Of a DNA stretch of 64,000 nt, positions 36,455-47,951 are shown in pieces (the stretch's first letter is position 1; each line of letters begins with the position of its first letter). The DNA is taken from NCBI GenBank assembly GCA_033182465.1, contig CP137321.1:2046001-2110000 (forward strand). The letters are read 5' to 3'. The DNA is from Sanghuangporus weigelae. Lineage: Eukaryota; Basidiomycota; Agaricomycetes; Hymenochaetales; Hymenochaetaceae. The position numbers and the translations under genes are program-made. The notes under the pieces are model-generated. The model was not told the DNA's origin. It saw only the letters and a program-made list of their open reading frames with translations, and ran no database searches.

Positions 36455-38386
36455 ATGCATCTACCTCCGGCTTCACTCCTTTTGTTATCTGCCCTCACCC
36501 CTGCGGCTTACGCGTTCGCACCCCACCGCTCCATAACGGATGCAACAGAACGATTTCACACATTTGCGAAGAGGCATAGTGCACGGTTTGCGAGGGATCT
36601 CCGTGTCGTCTTCCAAGGTTTAGCTGTCGACCAAGCTGAATCTGACCCGAATACATCGCGTCGTGTATATTGTGTTCGTCCGGACGACCTGTCGGTTGGT
36701 TTAGGTGGCAATGCGACTTCGACGTCTCCGGCGACGAGTTCTCCGTCCGCTAGTGGTACATCTTCGGGGGCAGCTCCGACAGCAACTTCTCCTTGGAAGT
36801 TAGTTGAATCGCATGTGAGCGCAAATTTTGCTTCCGAAAATTTAATTAACAAAACTGAGCTAAAATATGCTTAGTCTGGAAGGAACTTCTTTGACGGATT
36901 TTCGTTCTTTACTTTCGCTGATCCTACCAATGGTGCGTCTAGATCCACTGCTAATATCGCGTGCTGTCTATTCATTCGGCTTTAATTCTCGTAGGTGCGG
37001 TCGACTACCAGAGCCAAGAAGACGCTGTGAGCGAGAGTTCTTGTATTAGCTATTTTTCTGAGGCATTAATCAGGCTGCGATTTTCATATCTAGCAATCGG
37101 GTGGGCTGATCGAGATCAACGACGACGGTAACGCGGTCCTTAAAGTAGATACGACCCCGACGATCTCTGGAAACCGAAAGAGTGTCCGCATCACGACCGA
37201 GAACGCTTTCACCGGTATGTAGGATCTGCTTTTCGCTGTAGAAACACGATCGCTCATGTCGTGTCGATAGGTGGTATATTCGTGCTTGATGCTATTCATA
37301 TGCCTCAGGGTTGTGGTAGTTGGCCGTAAGTGTTACTAGGATTGTGAAGATCTGAGCGATCTGATGAAGCTACATGTTCAGGGCCTTCTGGTCGAATGGT
37401 AATTGGACCACTTTGTGTCTGACGGGCGAAAATCTCATGCATCCTGTCTTCTCATAGGACCGAACCGGCCGGCAACTGGTGAGATAGATATCATAGAGGT
37501 GTGTTTCTGAGATACGTATCGGGTGTCTGACGGATTGTACTGACGGATTGATGCATCTAGGGTGTCAAGTGAGTACTACACCTCAGTACAAAGACAATCG
37601 CATTTCAGCTGACAATGTCTAAAAGTGACTATACCAACAATCAGGTCACATTGCACACCGCTTCGGGATGCCAGATTGCATCAAACTCGACTCCTCAGTC
37701 TCTCGGCATCACGTCAACTCTCGTTGGAAGCACGAATTGCGCTACTTTGGAGACAGGCAACGAAGGTTGTGGCATGAGATCCGGTTCAAACTCGACATAC
37801 GGCTCAGGTATGTGATTAGTCATTCTAGGACCTGCACTCCTCTACCTCTAGTTCTTTATCTATGTAGGTTTCAACTCAATCGGAGGCGGTGTATATGCCA
37901 GTGAGTCTGGAAGTTCTCCTACATACAAATTAGGTCTTGAGCGTCTTGCGCATAGCGGTCTGGGATGACGATGAAATTGCCGTGTATTTCTTCCCGCGAG
38001 GTTCTATCCCTCAGGACCTGCCGGCTGAAGCTCCGCTTCCTGAGTCCTGGGGCACACCAATGGCTCGTTGGCCTGCAACGAACTGCGATATAAACACATT
38101 CTTCAAGAGCCATTCCATTATCATCAACACCACACTTTGGTAAGTCGCTCCGACTGTCCTTGTGTCGTGTTCTTGGATTGGATATTAATCGTTGCTGAAA
38201 CCTAGTGGTGACTGGGCAGCCGGTGCCTGGACCGCTTCCGGTGTTCCGGGTCAAGAGACTAGCTGTGCTCAACGTACAGGATACTCAACGTGCGAGGATT
38301 TCGTACGCAACAGCGGTGCATCATTCGGGACAGCGTACTGGGAGATTTCCAGCTTGAAAGTTTACCAGACGACCCGACAATCTTAG
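36455..38386 (+). CDS. GH16 endo-1,3(4)-beta-glucanase (laminarinase)
   Basis: Secreted beta-1,3/1,4-glucan hydrolase acting on fungal or plant wall glucan. Twelve exons (36455-36814, 36875-36932, 36995-37026, 37094-37214, 37271-37325, 37382-37398, 37458-37498, 37561-37568, 37626-37807, 37868-37900, 37956-38139, 38206-38386) give 423 residues. A signal peptide (MHLPPASLLLLSALTPAAYA) is followed by an Arg-rich segment of about 45 residues and a Ser/Thr/Ala linker (TSTSPATSSPSASGTSS). The catalytic domain begins WKLVESHSGRNFFDGFSFF and carries the GH16 motif GEIDIIEG with both catalytic glutamates. Further family blocks are WPAFWSNGPN and VYFFPRGSIPQ. Two micro-exons (17 and 8 nt) lie around the active site; both are forced by frame and by homology to Phanerochaete-type Lam16A. 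Confidence 0.93.
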
Positions 38387-38877
38387 AAGTGCAGAACGTG
38401 ATTTTGGATTACCTGCTTCTCATGGAGCATAAAACATTGTATCAATAATTTTTATAGGGGTAGGGATAGGATAGACATATGCACATGTAATGTACAGGGA
38501 AAATAGCTGGGATATTTGGAAGTTATTTTCTAATAAAGTGACTAAAAATGGTCAATTTACATGTAACTATTTTAATTTTATGTACAGTGTGCAAAAACTG
38601 GATTCGACAGCGTCGCAATAATGGTTTGAAAGTAGAAATGAAATTAGTAATTGCGTCAAGAGATGTGAAACATATCTGGTCACTTTGCTGAGATTTGAGA
38701 TAATACAGTATATATTATAAACCATGATTCAATAATAAAATGAATTACAGTCCCGCAAGAACGACATAAATTACAGAAACCCTGAGAGAAACATCTTTGA
38801 GTTGGGATAGCTAACATTATTGAACTCTGAAGTAGTCTATTCAAATACCATTCGTCATTGACCAGCTCAGACGTCTA
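38387..38877. other. Convergent 3' ends, AT-rich
   Basis: 491 bp between the GH16 stop (+) and the MARVEL paralogue A stop (-). It is strikingly AT-rich compared with its surroundings. No coding frame. Confidence 0.5.
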
Positions 38878-40005
38878 CTACTGATGGACCTTCTGAGCGT
38901 GCATAGTGCTATCCGACACAAGTGTTGTCGTTTCCATCTTCAAGTTCGGGTCGGACGCATAGTAATTCTGCTGCAACGCCGCCATAGGGACGTCAATCTC
39001 CTCTCTGTAGTACGGCTGCTCATCGTGACGAGCGAGGAAATGAGTATCACGGACAGTCGACAACCAAATTGCAGGATGGCCACATCTCTTCGCAATGAGC
39101 GCACTGATGAGAAGGGTGATAGCGTACCCCATGACTACAATGCATGAATTCATGAATTCATGCACCGGAAAAATAGCAACCACCATCAGTCAAAGGAACA
39201 TGTCATTAAGGAATGGGCTTTTGTTTTTGATGGGGGGGGGGGGGGGATGCCGGAAGTACCGAGGACTTACGGATGATCCGGCTTAGGAACCCGAGCGCCT
39301 CTATGGCCTGGTGCGAGCGGCACAACATGCCGAACGAGTCGAGGTCGACGTCCAGGAGCTCACCGTACTGCTGCGGGTCCGAGATTGCAAGTGCTTCAAG
39401 GCCCGCTATATAATCGTGTGTGTTAAGGGCCAGGTACGATGTAAGGAGTTTTGATACGCTCTGATCAGCTCGTCGAGATCTTTGCAGCTCTTTGGCAAAG
39501 TATAGCGAGCCAGCTAGCTCAGATCGAAACCCGCTGCTGACATTGCGGCGCCTGCAAGCAAGACGACGGATATTATAGCTGGTGAAAGAAAAGGAGATCG
39601 GATCAACTTCAAAATCTGGTCCCAGAGCGGGAAGAAGTGACTCACAGAAAACGATGAGCTCAATGACCACCTTCACAAGAAGGATCTAGTTCAGATGCTT
39701 TTCATAAATAATTTCAAAGACTTATGTACATTGGAGTGACGAGCAACACGCTCAGTCCGGCGGCGGCGATAGACAGGCAGACCCAGAGCAGGGTTTCTCC
39801 GTCCAATATACCCGGAATATTAGGATTCTCGCCGAAGGAGAGATACTTTGCAAGGTAGTTCCCGCCCAGGCCCGCCACAGCACAAGACAGAAGGATCACA
39901 AAGACTATATCGAGAGAAGGGGCATCAGTCTGCGATAAGTGACAGAGTACAGCGGAGAAAAGGCTCACTCAAGCCAATAACACGTATAATCCACAAGACA
40001 GCCAT
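38878..40005 (-). CDS. MARVEL-domain membrane protein, paralogue A
   Basis: Four-helix membrane protein of the basidiomycete MARVEL-like family; function unknown, perhaps membrane apposition or trafficking. Preferred minus-strand exons: 40005-39969, 39904-39741, 39685-39646, 39578-39531, 39489-39271, 39134-38878, giving 254 residues in frame. Family landmarks: VVIELIVF joined to SIISVVLLAGAA, then CRSHQAIEALGFLSRIIR, MGYAITLLISALIAKR and TVRDTHFLARHDEQPYY. The second junction uses a weak donor. An alternative with stronger splice sites (exon 2 to 39730, exon 3 39670-39531) also keeps frame (275 residues) but loses the homologous VVIEL segment. The intron at 39490-39530 is only 41 nt, so part of this model may be wrong or the gene partly degraded. 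Confidence 0.7.
39141..39164. repeat. 24-bp perfect palindrome in an intron
   Basis: TGCATGAATTCA followed by its exact reverse complement, with an internal ATGAATTC direct repeat. It lies a few bases from the 3' splice site of the last intron of MARVEL paralogue A. Confidence 0.9.
39232..39246. repeat. Homopolymer G15
   Basis: Fifteen consecutive G (C on the transcribed strand) in the same intron, 24-38 nt from its 5' splice site. A known hot-spot for length error in sequencing. Confidence 0.85.
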
Positions 40006-40819
40006 CGCAAAGGTAGAAATACAATGAGAGGATTGAAGGAAGCAAAAAAAAGGACAGAAGTTGGGGTGTATGAGCGGAACCCAATCAACGGGAAACCGGT
40101 CCTTTCGTCAATGGCCACTTGATACCATCCAGACGGCCCTTTCACCTGTGCAACACGATCATCAACAACTTGAAGCGGGACAGCTGGAAACGCAATCCGC
40201 TTCTAAAAATAAGCGTCCAAACAGGGAGGGAGAGCGCTAATATGGTGCCTGCGACAAGCTCGTAATTACCTGACATTTATTAACGTCGGCGTTTCCGCTT
40301 GTCCAATCTCGACGCGCCCATCTGATAGATGTTGACGTGAGCACAAAAAGGCCTTTTGTCCTAGATTTTGGGCAGTCCTAGGACTACTTTTGATAGTTGT
40401 GTCCCCACGCTTGATGAAAAGGGCTGTTGCAGTTTGTGATGGATAAACAAAGGCGCAGGTTTAATGTGCGATCATAACAGGTGAGGCTCAGTTGCGCGGG
40501 ACTGTTGCATCTTTGTTGTAAGAAGTCGAGAAGCAGCGACTCGAGAGAAGAACCCTTTGAGGCGCAGCCACTCAGAGGATCATTTGTTCCCTATTATTTA
40601 GACGCGATCGACAGTTCTGAAGGATAACAGAACAAAATACAGAATATCAATAAAAACACTGATGATATAATAAAACAACGCAGTGTGAAGGAAAATTAAC
40701 AAGATAGAGACTTGGCCAGAGATAAAGGGAATAAAAGCCACATAGGTATCGTATCATCAGCATCCAATTAGATCACTCAATCTTTGTTTCATATATCAAA
40801 TTTGAATTCGCTATCATGC
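40006..40819. other. Spacer between tandem MARVEL paralogues
   Basis: 814 bp without coding frame. It holds the promoter of paralogue A and the 3' UTR of paralogue B; AT-rich near the B end. Confidence 0.45.
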
Positions 40820-41810
40820 TTAGGCCTGTGTTGGAACGAGTGAATACTATTATTTAATCCTTCTCAAGTAACGCAAAGAAGATGCCAAGTACTCACAGCA
40901 GGATACACAGGCTGTTGAGCCATCGGCACGACCACAGGTGTCGGATTCCTTGCAAGGAAGTCCGTGTCGCGAACCGTCCCGCGCCAAGGCGGGTTCCTGC
41001 GAACTTGGGCGGTGACAGAGAAGCCGATGAGGGCGCTGAAATAGAACAAGACTGAAACGGATTAAATAAATCAGCCAAGGATGATCCTTCAATACAAGGT
41101 CGAGCGGGAATACTCACGGAGCAACCAGTTGATGAAAGCAAATGCTTCGATGGCCTGGTATGTACGGCAGATAAATTCAGAATCGCCTGATTCAAAGAAA
41201 ATATGCCATTATGTTATTATTCCTCCCAAGAAAGGAAGCCAATATTGATGTACCTCTCAAACCATCGCAGTCAACAGTGCCGTCGGTGAAATCGGCAGTG
41301 GTCGCGGCCGTTGCCAACCATAAAATCATCAAGACCCCTTGAACCAACGCTCAGTAACTATCGCGGGAGCTTCGATATTAAAAACAGCCTGTATACATAC
41401 CGGTAACACCCAACTCCACGATAACCCACGAAGTTACTGCGCCTCTCCGGACGAAATCGATAGCAAACCTGCACAAAGCAACGAAATGCACCGTCAGATC
41501 ACACGTTCCTAATGCATGTAAGACACGCTGAGAGAGAGGACTAACATGGGCGTAATGATGATCAACGTTATGACTGAAATCGCAACCGCGAGCCCTGCGA
41601 AATCCGGAGAGCCGAAGCCAAGACCATCGAGCTTCGCGATGTAGGCCGCGCCTAGGGCCATCTCGACGAGGGAGAAGAGGAGAAGGGTGCCTGTCGTCGA
41701 CGTCGGTCGGGAAATTCTGTCAGTCAGACAGTCTGATATATAGAATTCAGTTGCTTGTACGCACCGAAAGTGCCAATGCGGGCCAACCATAGGAAATTCT
41801 GCGGCGCCAT
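40820..41810 (-). CDS. MARVEL-domain membrane protein, paralogue B
   Basis: Minus-strand exons 41810-41765, 41690-41546, 41468-41401, 41337-41254, 41186-41118, 41051-40897 and a terminal exon 40825-40820 give 190 residues. Four hydrophobic helices are visible: TLLLFSLVEMALGAAYIAKL, LAVAISVITLIIITPM, WVIVELGVTGVLMILWLATA and FYFSALIGFSVTAQVRR. Family landmarks are IDFVRRGAVTSWVIVEL, CRTYQAIEAFAFINW and TVRDTDFLARNPTPVV. The last 71-nt intron is optional: reading through instead ends at 40864 with ten other residues. It is a diverged tandem copy of paralogue A, sharing order of helices and C-terminal motif, with a much shorter loop between helices 3 and 4. Confidence 0.85.
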
Positions 41811-42926
41811 CGTGCAATGAGTGCGTCAAAGACAGTTGGTGTAGGGAGAGATGCAGGCGCTAAACGGCGGTCAACGTCGTTAGAGACGAGAAAGGGGGAT
41901 CAAGACGAGTCAAGAACATTGTAGGTCGATTTCGGTTTAATTTATACCAACACAAGAAGGCATTAACGTCGATCCGCGAGTCCAAACTAAGAATGACATG
42001 ACTTGATCAGCCTGATCAGCCGCGTTTTGACAGGTTCGGGGCGTCGTGCCTGGCTTCTGTGATGGGCGGTACATCGCGTACTCTGTCACTTCTATCGTCA
42101 CACAGAAATTATTCATCTCGTCATCAAACGTTTGTCTTTGCGTCGCGACGTTCGCGGAAGATTAAAGAGGCTCTGACAACGTCATATGACTTGCGGCCAC
42201 TTACCGAAACTTCCGCACAGCCGCAGTAGCCAAGACCATGACCATAATGATCAAGTCAACATTTGATTTGTCTGATTACTCGTATTGCTGTGTAGACTAG
42301 TGTGCACCTTCGAATCCTGAAGAACCGAGCGGTGCGCATAGTTAGCAGCGCCGAGAGTTTCCACTGAGTTAACGCCTTACAGCAACAGTGATCCGCCTCA
42401 TGCCAAGACCATAAATCGGACGGAACAGCCTTGTCCTCTTCACACGCTTCGCCGTCGGCACAGAAAAGTAAAGATGCTCAGAGGTCGAAAAACAATGCAA
42501 TATCCGACCGAAGGCTCGATGAACATTAATGATCCGAAATCCATTCATGTCTATTCCATGACCCGTAAAAAGCTCGTAACCAGTATGGTCTTAGACACAA
42601 AGTGCAAAAGACAAGAACGAGGACCGAAGCGTGTAGACAATGATAAGAGAGGCACAGCGAGTGAAAGGAAAAGATAAGTAATGGAGAAGGGAAAATGGCG
42701 GAGTGCTATATCCAAAATCTCCATCCGAAGAAAAAGACGCTGCGATCCTGGATCCACAGCCATTCCGATCCGAATATAAACTAAACAATCTTGAGACATT
42801 GATTCTGCTGGTAAAACCAACAGAAGGTTATTCCGTTGCAAAGCAAAACGCGCACATAGCAATAAATAAAGCCTATTGGCTATCTTGCGAGAACACCAGT
42901 TAAACCGACCAGGCTTGATCGCCAAA
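41811..42926. other. Intergenic, no gene seen
   Basis: Upstream of MARVEL paralogue B and downstream of the partial minus-strand membrane protein. A 183-residue minus-strand frame that begins inside the coding region next door (42551-43102) is in a different frame and not accepted. Confidence 0.4.
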
Positions 42927-43361
42927 TTACAAAGGGTCTTCGTCGATGACAAGGTCCCTCGCATGTCGTGCTTCCCGTCGGTAATCATGAAAATCGAACC
43001 AGCCTTCCCCTTCACCGTCCGTGACATGAGCAATACTGCCTTGCGTATGCATATCGAAATGCAAATGCGGGTGATATATACCGAGACGATGTACGAGAAC
43101 ATGGCAGAACAAGAGGAAGATGGGTATAAACAAGAGGAACAAAGTTCGCGGTCTGAATTGCGGGAACGTCGCGCTTGAGCTCGGGCCGGAACCAGATCTC
43201 TTGCTTACACGCGAGAAGACGCGTTTGCAGAGCGTTTCCTCCTCAGGCGGAGCTAAGAAGGCGATTTGGAAGTCGCGCGAGCTCCTGGGTGAGGAAGGAG
43301 TGACGATAATCGCGGGAAGCGCTGCATTGTCGTCGACAATGGGTTTTGACAGATCTGGAAG
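42927..43361 (-). CDS. 3' exon of an unrecognised single-pass membrane protein (5' exons not resolved)
   Basis: A continuous minus-strand frame of about 144 codons begins after a plausible acceptor (CCTAG) near 43362 and ends at TAA. It reads APPEEETLCKRVFSRVSKRS, then a Ser/Pro stretch, one clear hydrophobic helix (TLFLLFIPIFLLFCHVLVHR), and a C-terminal part with VTDGEGEGWFDFHDYRREA. Composition and codon use look coding. Upstream, a Ser-rich stretch (ALATRFSSSASSSSSPALG) at about 43400-43490 may belong to the preceding exon, but I could not place its boundaries. The family is not recognised. The plus strand of the same stretch is also partly open, which lowers confidence. Confidence 0.5.
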   Translation of the reverse strand, partial: LPDLSKPIVDDNAALPAIIVTPSSPRSSRDFQIAFLAPPEEETLCKRVFSRVSKRSGSGPSSSATFPQFRPRTLFLLFIPIFLLFCHVLVHRLGIYHPHLHFDMHTQGSIAHVTDGEGEGWFDFHDYRREARHARDLVIDEDPL

Positions 43362-43986
43362 CTAGGCTTCAGATACAAGATCACTGATATGGCTGGCTAA
43401 GACGCACCAAGAGGAGGAGGTATCAGCTTCCAGTCCAAGCGCTGGGGAAGACGATGACGACGCGGAGGAACTAAATCGCGTAGCCAAGGCTCTCGTCAGA
43501 CTTGTCTATCTCAACAATCCGTGGCACTTTGACTCTCACCAGACATTCGAGAATTTCAAGAGCTCGACACAAGATGTATCAAGCAAATGTCGCTCGTCAA
43601 CTGACAGACAACAAACACAGAAAGGTAGGATAGTTTCCTTCCAAACGATTCTCGGAGGTGATTTAAAACGAGTGAGATAGAAACGAGGGAAAGGTCCGAG
43701 GTTACTACCGCGGTGCGTAGAAGCAACGGAACCTTCTGTAGTGTTGAATAGCTTCAACGATTTGAAAGTCGACCAAAGGAGTGGAGGTCGAAGAAAGTGA
43801 GAACAAGAGGGAGCGAGACCAGCGACGCAAAAACTGAGGTAAGATGGGTGTGTAAGAAACGAAATTTGAATGAAGTGATGGAGCCCTCTCGGGACATATT
43901 ACGTCAGAATCATAAGCACCACTGATCGACATAATATGATCGACGAAATTTGCTTTGTAGGTAAAACTAATCTGGTTCGAACCAAC
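43362..43986. other. Unresolved region between divergent genes
   Basis: Probably contains 5' exons and promoter of the minus-strand membrane protein and the promoter of the WDR89-like gene. Both strands have short coding-like stretches around 43400-43600 (plus strand ELNRVAKALVRLVYLNNPWH; minus strand a Ser-rich run). They cannot both be real and I could not choose. Confidence 0.35.
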
Positions 43987-45523
43987 ATGGCAAGCAACAC
44001 GCTCAAGCTTTCTGCAACTTTCGTGAATAGCCTTCGTCCTCTGAGCACAGTGACTTTCCCAGAAAACTTTTATGTTCTCTCGATCGCTGAGCTACAGTCT
44101 CACTACGCAGCCGCCGCCTCGTCGCCCTCAAACGTAATTCACATCCTTGATAAATCTGATCCCCGGGTGATCGTCCGCTCTCTGCCCGGACACACCGAGG
44201 GAATCTCTTATATGCGCACCGCGCGATTCCTTCAGGGTGCTCACGATGTGCTCCTGAGTTGTGGTGCAGATGGCGCGGTGAAGACATGGGATGAACGCGC
44301 TGGAACGGTCGGTGTGCAAAGTGAGTATGCTACTTGTATGCATTCTCAAGCTTATTGACGAAGCAAAGCTTCTATTCCTTGATCGAATCTCTTTCAGTGC
44401 AGAATTCGGGTAGAAGAGTTCCGCTTTTGTGTTGTGATGCTTCTCCGGATGGAAATTTGGTTGCTGCCGGAACCGCCTTACAAGGAGAAGATGCAGTAAT
44501 ATTGTACTGGTGTGCTCAGTCATTACGAACAACTTTTCCGTACCGCTGACTCAAAAATTTGAAGGGATCCTAGAAACCCGGCTGCTCCCCTCCGACGGCA
44601 TACTTCCACTCACTCAGACGACATAACCGCCGTACACTTTGCGCAGCACGGGTCCGCTATCACGCTCCTTTCAGCCTCGTCGGACGGTTTACTTTGTACT
44701 TCTAATCCACTTGAAGAGGATGAGGATGAATCAAATACTGGTGTTGGCAACTGGGGATGCAGCATATCAAAAACAGGGTGGCTACCCCGCGATTCAGGCT
44801 TAGAAACATCAGGTATATGGGCAGCTAGTGATATGGAAACACTTAGCTTCTGGTCGGATGAGGTCAGTTTGCAACGCAATTATCGTATCGGCGCTGACAT
44901 TGAATCGTTGGCTTCTCTCGATAGCTCGATCAAGTCAAGCAAGTTGATCGAGAACGGCTGGTACAGCCAAACCCAGTACTTCCTTGGGTGACCGACTACA
45001 TTATTGACTGCCATAATTCGCATAACGGCACTTTCCACATTTTCGTCGGATCCAATGAGTATGCAGTTCTGTTGCCAATTAATATCACAATTTCCTGAAA
45101 CCTGACATTGCTGTCGGTAAGAGGAGACATTGCGTTAGTGTCGCCTCAACAATCCGATGATCAGTGGTCTCTCGAACAGCTGTACACGCGCGGCCACAGC
45201 GAGATCGTCCGGAGTATCCTCTGGGATGAAGATGTACGATTTCGTTTCTTTTTCAGCTATTTTGTCTGTGATCACTGAATATAGAACTTTGTAGGCTGGC
45301 TTACTACTCTCCGGAGGCGAAGATGCCAAATTAAACGTTTGGTCCTCTCCTGTCCATTTCTTTCAGAATGGAACCAGCGATCATGTCGATATGGATGTGG
45401 AGCCGCCTCAAAAACGAGAGTTTGACGATAGTGAGCAGAATGTAGAAGTTTCATTATGGCCCAGTCCTTCTTGACTGCTAATGCTGCGCTTACGTTGTAG
45501 GAACAAAAGAGAATACGCATTGA
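43987..45523 (+). CDS. WD40-repeat protein, WDR89-like
   Basis: Seven exons (43987-44320, 44398-44509, 44565-44862, 44925-45058, 45122-45233, 45295-45430, 45501-45523) give 382 residues, matching the size of WDR89. Visible repeat blades include DVLLSCGADGAVKTWDE, VPLLCCDASPDGNLVAAG, DDITAVHFAQHGSAITLLSA, RGHSEIVRSILWDED and GLLLSGGEDAKLNVWS. The protein ends in a short charged tail (VEPPQKREFDD...). WDR89 is a conserved eukaryotic beta-propeller of uncertain role. The start ATG at 43987 gives the best N-terminus; an ATG 51 nt upstream is in frame but less likely. Confidence 0.88.
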
Positions 45524-46410
45524 CTGATTATTTGGAGAAACGATGTTTTTCGTGCGCGTGCGATCGAGGACTATACATTTGCTCTTGCGCCGAAATGTAA
45601 AGAAATATAGATTAAATCACGTTCCGACAATAGATATTGCATTTCTTCGACGCGCGGAAAGTAATTGGTGGTTACCGACCGTGTGTGCATTTCGAGAGAT
45701 GAATCAAAATTATGAGAAAGACGAAATGAGCAGACTCTGGTGCATGTCTCAGGTATGTTCATTCCATAAACAATCCAATCGTCCAGTATCACCGTGGTTC
45801 ACATGAGGAAACGTACAGCCAGTGTTCGTTCAGAGACCTGATGTTTTGATTGTCTGTCTGAGAGAATGATTCAACAAAGGCACTAAAATGTTCCCAAGCA
45901 CAGCGCTCTGTGGGACAACTGGAGGCTAGTCTGTTGTTCCTTCGAGCATTAATAGTGTAATCAGGAAGGAGGTTAATAGAAAGGAAAACAATAATAATAA
46001 TAAATAGACTAGTCCCATTCCAAAATGAAAAACTGCTGGGAACGTCCCATGGTAGTATCATATACGCATCGCTCGAGAGGTATCTCCGTTACCCTGACGA
46101 TAGGTAATTTGCCGATCTTTATCCCTTCCAGTACAGTGTCAAGATGCTCCGGACAGGCTCTGCTTCTTCGTTCGTTAGCCTTTCCTCTACACTTTCGTCA
46201 AGAATAATGATCGGCCGGACACGACTAAAACTGTGGCCTAGAGTAGCTAAGCTTCCCTAGCATCCATACAGATGAAGATGGAAAGTGTAGACAATCTTCG
46301 TCAAATCTTCCAGTATTATCTTTTCCTGCCTTTTCAGAAAGTTTGCTGGGAGCACCCATGGCCCAGGCCTATAAAGTAGAAAAGGTGCACGAAATATCTC
46401 GATGTGAAGC
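45524..46410. other. Convergent 3' ends, no gene seen
   Basis: 887 bp between the WDR89-like stop (+) and the TTI2 stop (-). Short frames only, with an AAT trinucleotide run near 45990-46005. Confidence 0.45.
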
Positions 46411-47951
46411 TTAACGTGCGATAATGCTTTGCAAGAGATTTGGCTCCACTTGTAATAATCGAGGGTACTCGTTCTGAAGTAGGGACATTTAGTCAGAGAT
46501 TTGAGATATGCCTGGTAACGTCATTTACCTCGAGCACGGTTGGACAGGCCTTGGATAGCGCCGTGAATATATCCCGAACAAGGCTATATACCATTTCAAC
46601 CTCTATAACATTCTTCAGTTTCTTCAACTTTGTAATCGTCCACGGAGTTCTCACCTTTTGTTTTCTCTTGGCCTTCACAGCTCATTACCCAGTATTGCCC
46701 AACTCCTTCGATGATTGTGCCTTTCCAGCGGTGCATCCGAGGTGAGCACGCTTGAATTACAGAAAGGAGAGTTCTCAGAGCAGCAACTTCGAGAGATCTA
46801 GAGTGAGGTATGAGTTCGTTCAGGGTGATGCTATGTATGCACTGCGGAATAAGTGCCTATATAAAAGCCATCAGAAAACGATAGAAATAAAGACGAGGAA
46901 AGAAACATACTTTGACGTATCTCACGGTGCCGATGCCCAAAGATTGAACGATCGATGGTAAGATATCCATTGATGCTTCGATTGTCTCGCGTTCTCGGGA
47001 TGCGAAGACCCATATCGCACCAATGATGTGGTCCCCTAAGAGAGTGCATAGCTGGTCAAAACGTTCCGCGGAATCGGGCGAAGTTGTCATGTCTATCAGT
47101 CGTAGGATGACTGGGACCGTACTTCGTATTAGCTGTGGACTCAGATCGTCATGCAGGTTCATGATGGCTCTGAATAACGACTTTAAAGAGTCTCAGAAGC
47201 AAAGAGGTGAGCGTCTGATGTGGCAAACTTACTCCTATTAGAAGTTGATCTATACCAGTCCGCTTCAATATCGTTACTGGCACCTTCTCAAGTAGGTCAG
47301 AGACCAGCATAACACCTCGCAATTTGTACGGAGATTGATAGTCATCCAAGAATGTCATGACTGGTGGTACGAGTAGGTGCCATACTTGCTCATAATCGTC
47401 TTGCTAAACTCAGATCTAGTACCGTCAGGGACAGGCGGAATTTCAGATATACTCACAGGAATGCGTTGTATACACCAGGAAATCACGTTCGCAAGACCCG
47501 GATGGCTCTTCCAAGTTTGCTCATCATAGTAGTCCTGAGCTGCCATAGAGCCACCGGCACTACGATGGAGCGCGCGACCGGTTGAGAGATTCAGTTGAGG
47601 ATGCGGATTGGTTAAGAACAGTGGCTTGACATGGTTCTCCAGAACCGATCTTACAAGTTCGATATGTATATCAGTGGAATCAAGAATTCCTGAAGATAGC
47701 GTCAGCTATGGCATGTACTGTAAGGATTGGCAATCACCTTGCGCAAGACGGCGGGTGTCATCAGCCAGCCAGTCTTCATGTCCAGTTAGTTCAGCGATGG
47801 ATGCAATGGTTTGAGCATCCTCTGCTTGTACTCTCTTCAGCACATCTTGACAAGTTAGATTCCATAGAGTAACATCTGGATCATTGAGAGTTTTTGATTT
47901 GAAGTTTCCAGGAATTTTGAGGCCCTCAGTAAGGCTTGCGGACGTGGTCAT
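46411..47951 (-). CDS. TTI2: TELO2-interacting protein 2 (TTI2) homologue
   Basis: Subunit of the Tel2-Tti1-Tti2 complex that helps fold and assemble PI3K-like kinases (TOR, ATM, ATR). Seven minus-strand exons (47951-47738, 47689-47457, 47403-47233, 47180-46911, 46856-46655, 46602-46529, 46473-46411) give 408 residues. The helical-repeat character is clear. Landmarks are WHLLVPPVMTFLDDYQSPYK followed by LRGVMLVSDLLEKVP, the position of the conserved DDY...KLRG motif of Tti2, and PDSAERFDQLCTLLGDHIIG. Family assignment rests on this motif and the all-helical layout, so it is probable rather than certain. The start codon lies 98 bp from the divergent SWD1 start. Confidence 0.72.

Noticed and set aside
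42551-43102. 183-residue minus-strand frame with hydrophobic stretches
   Set aside because: Different frame from the better-supported 144-codon exon overlapping it; no motif and no splice logic.
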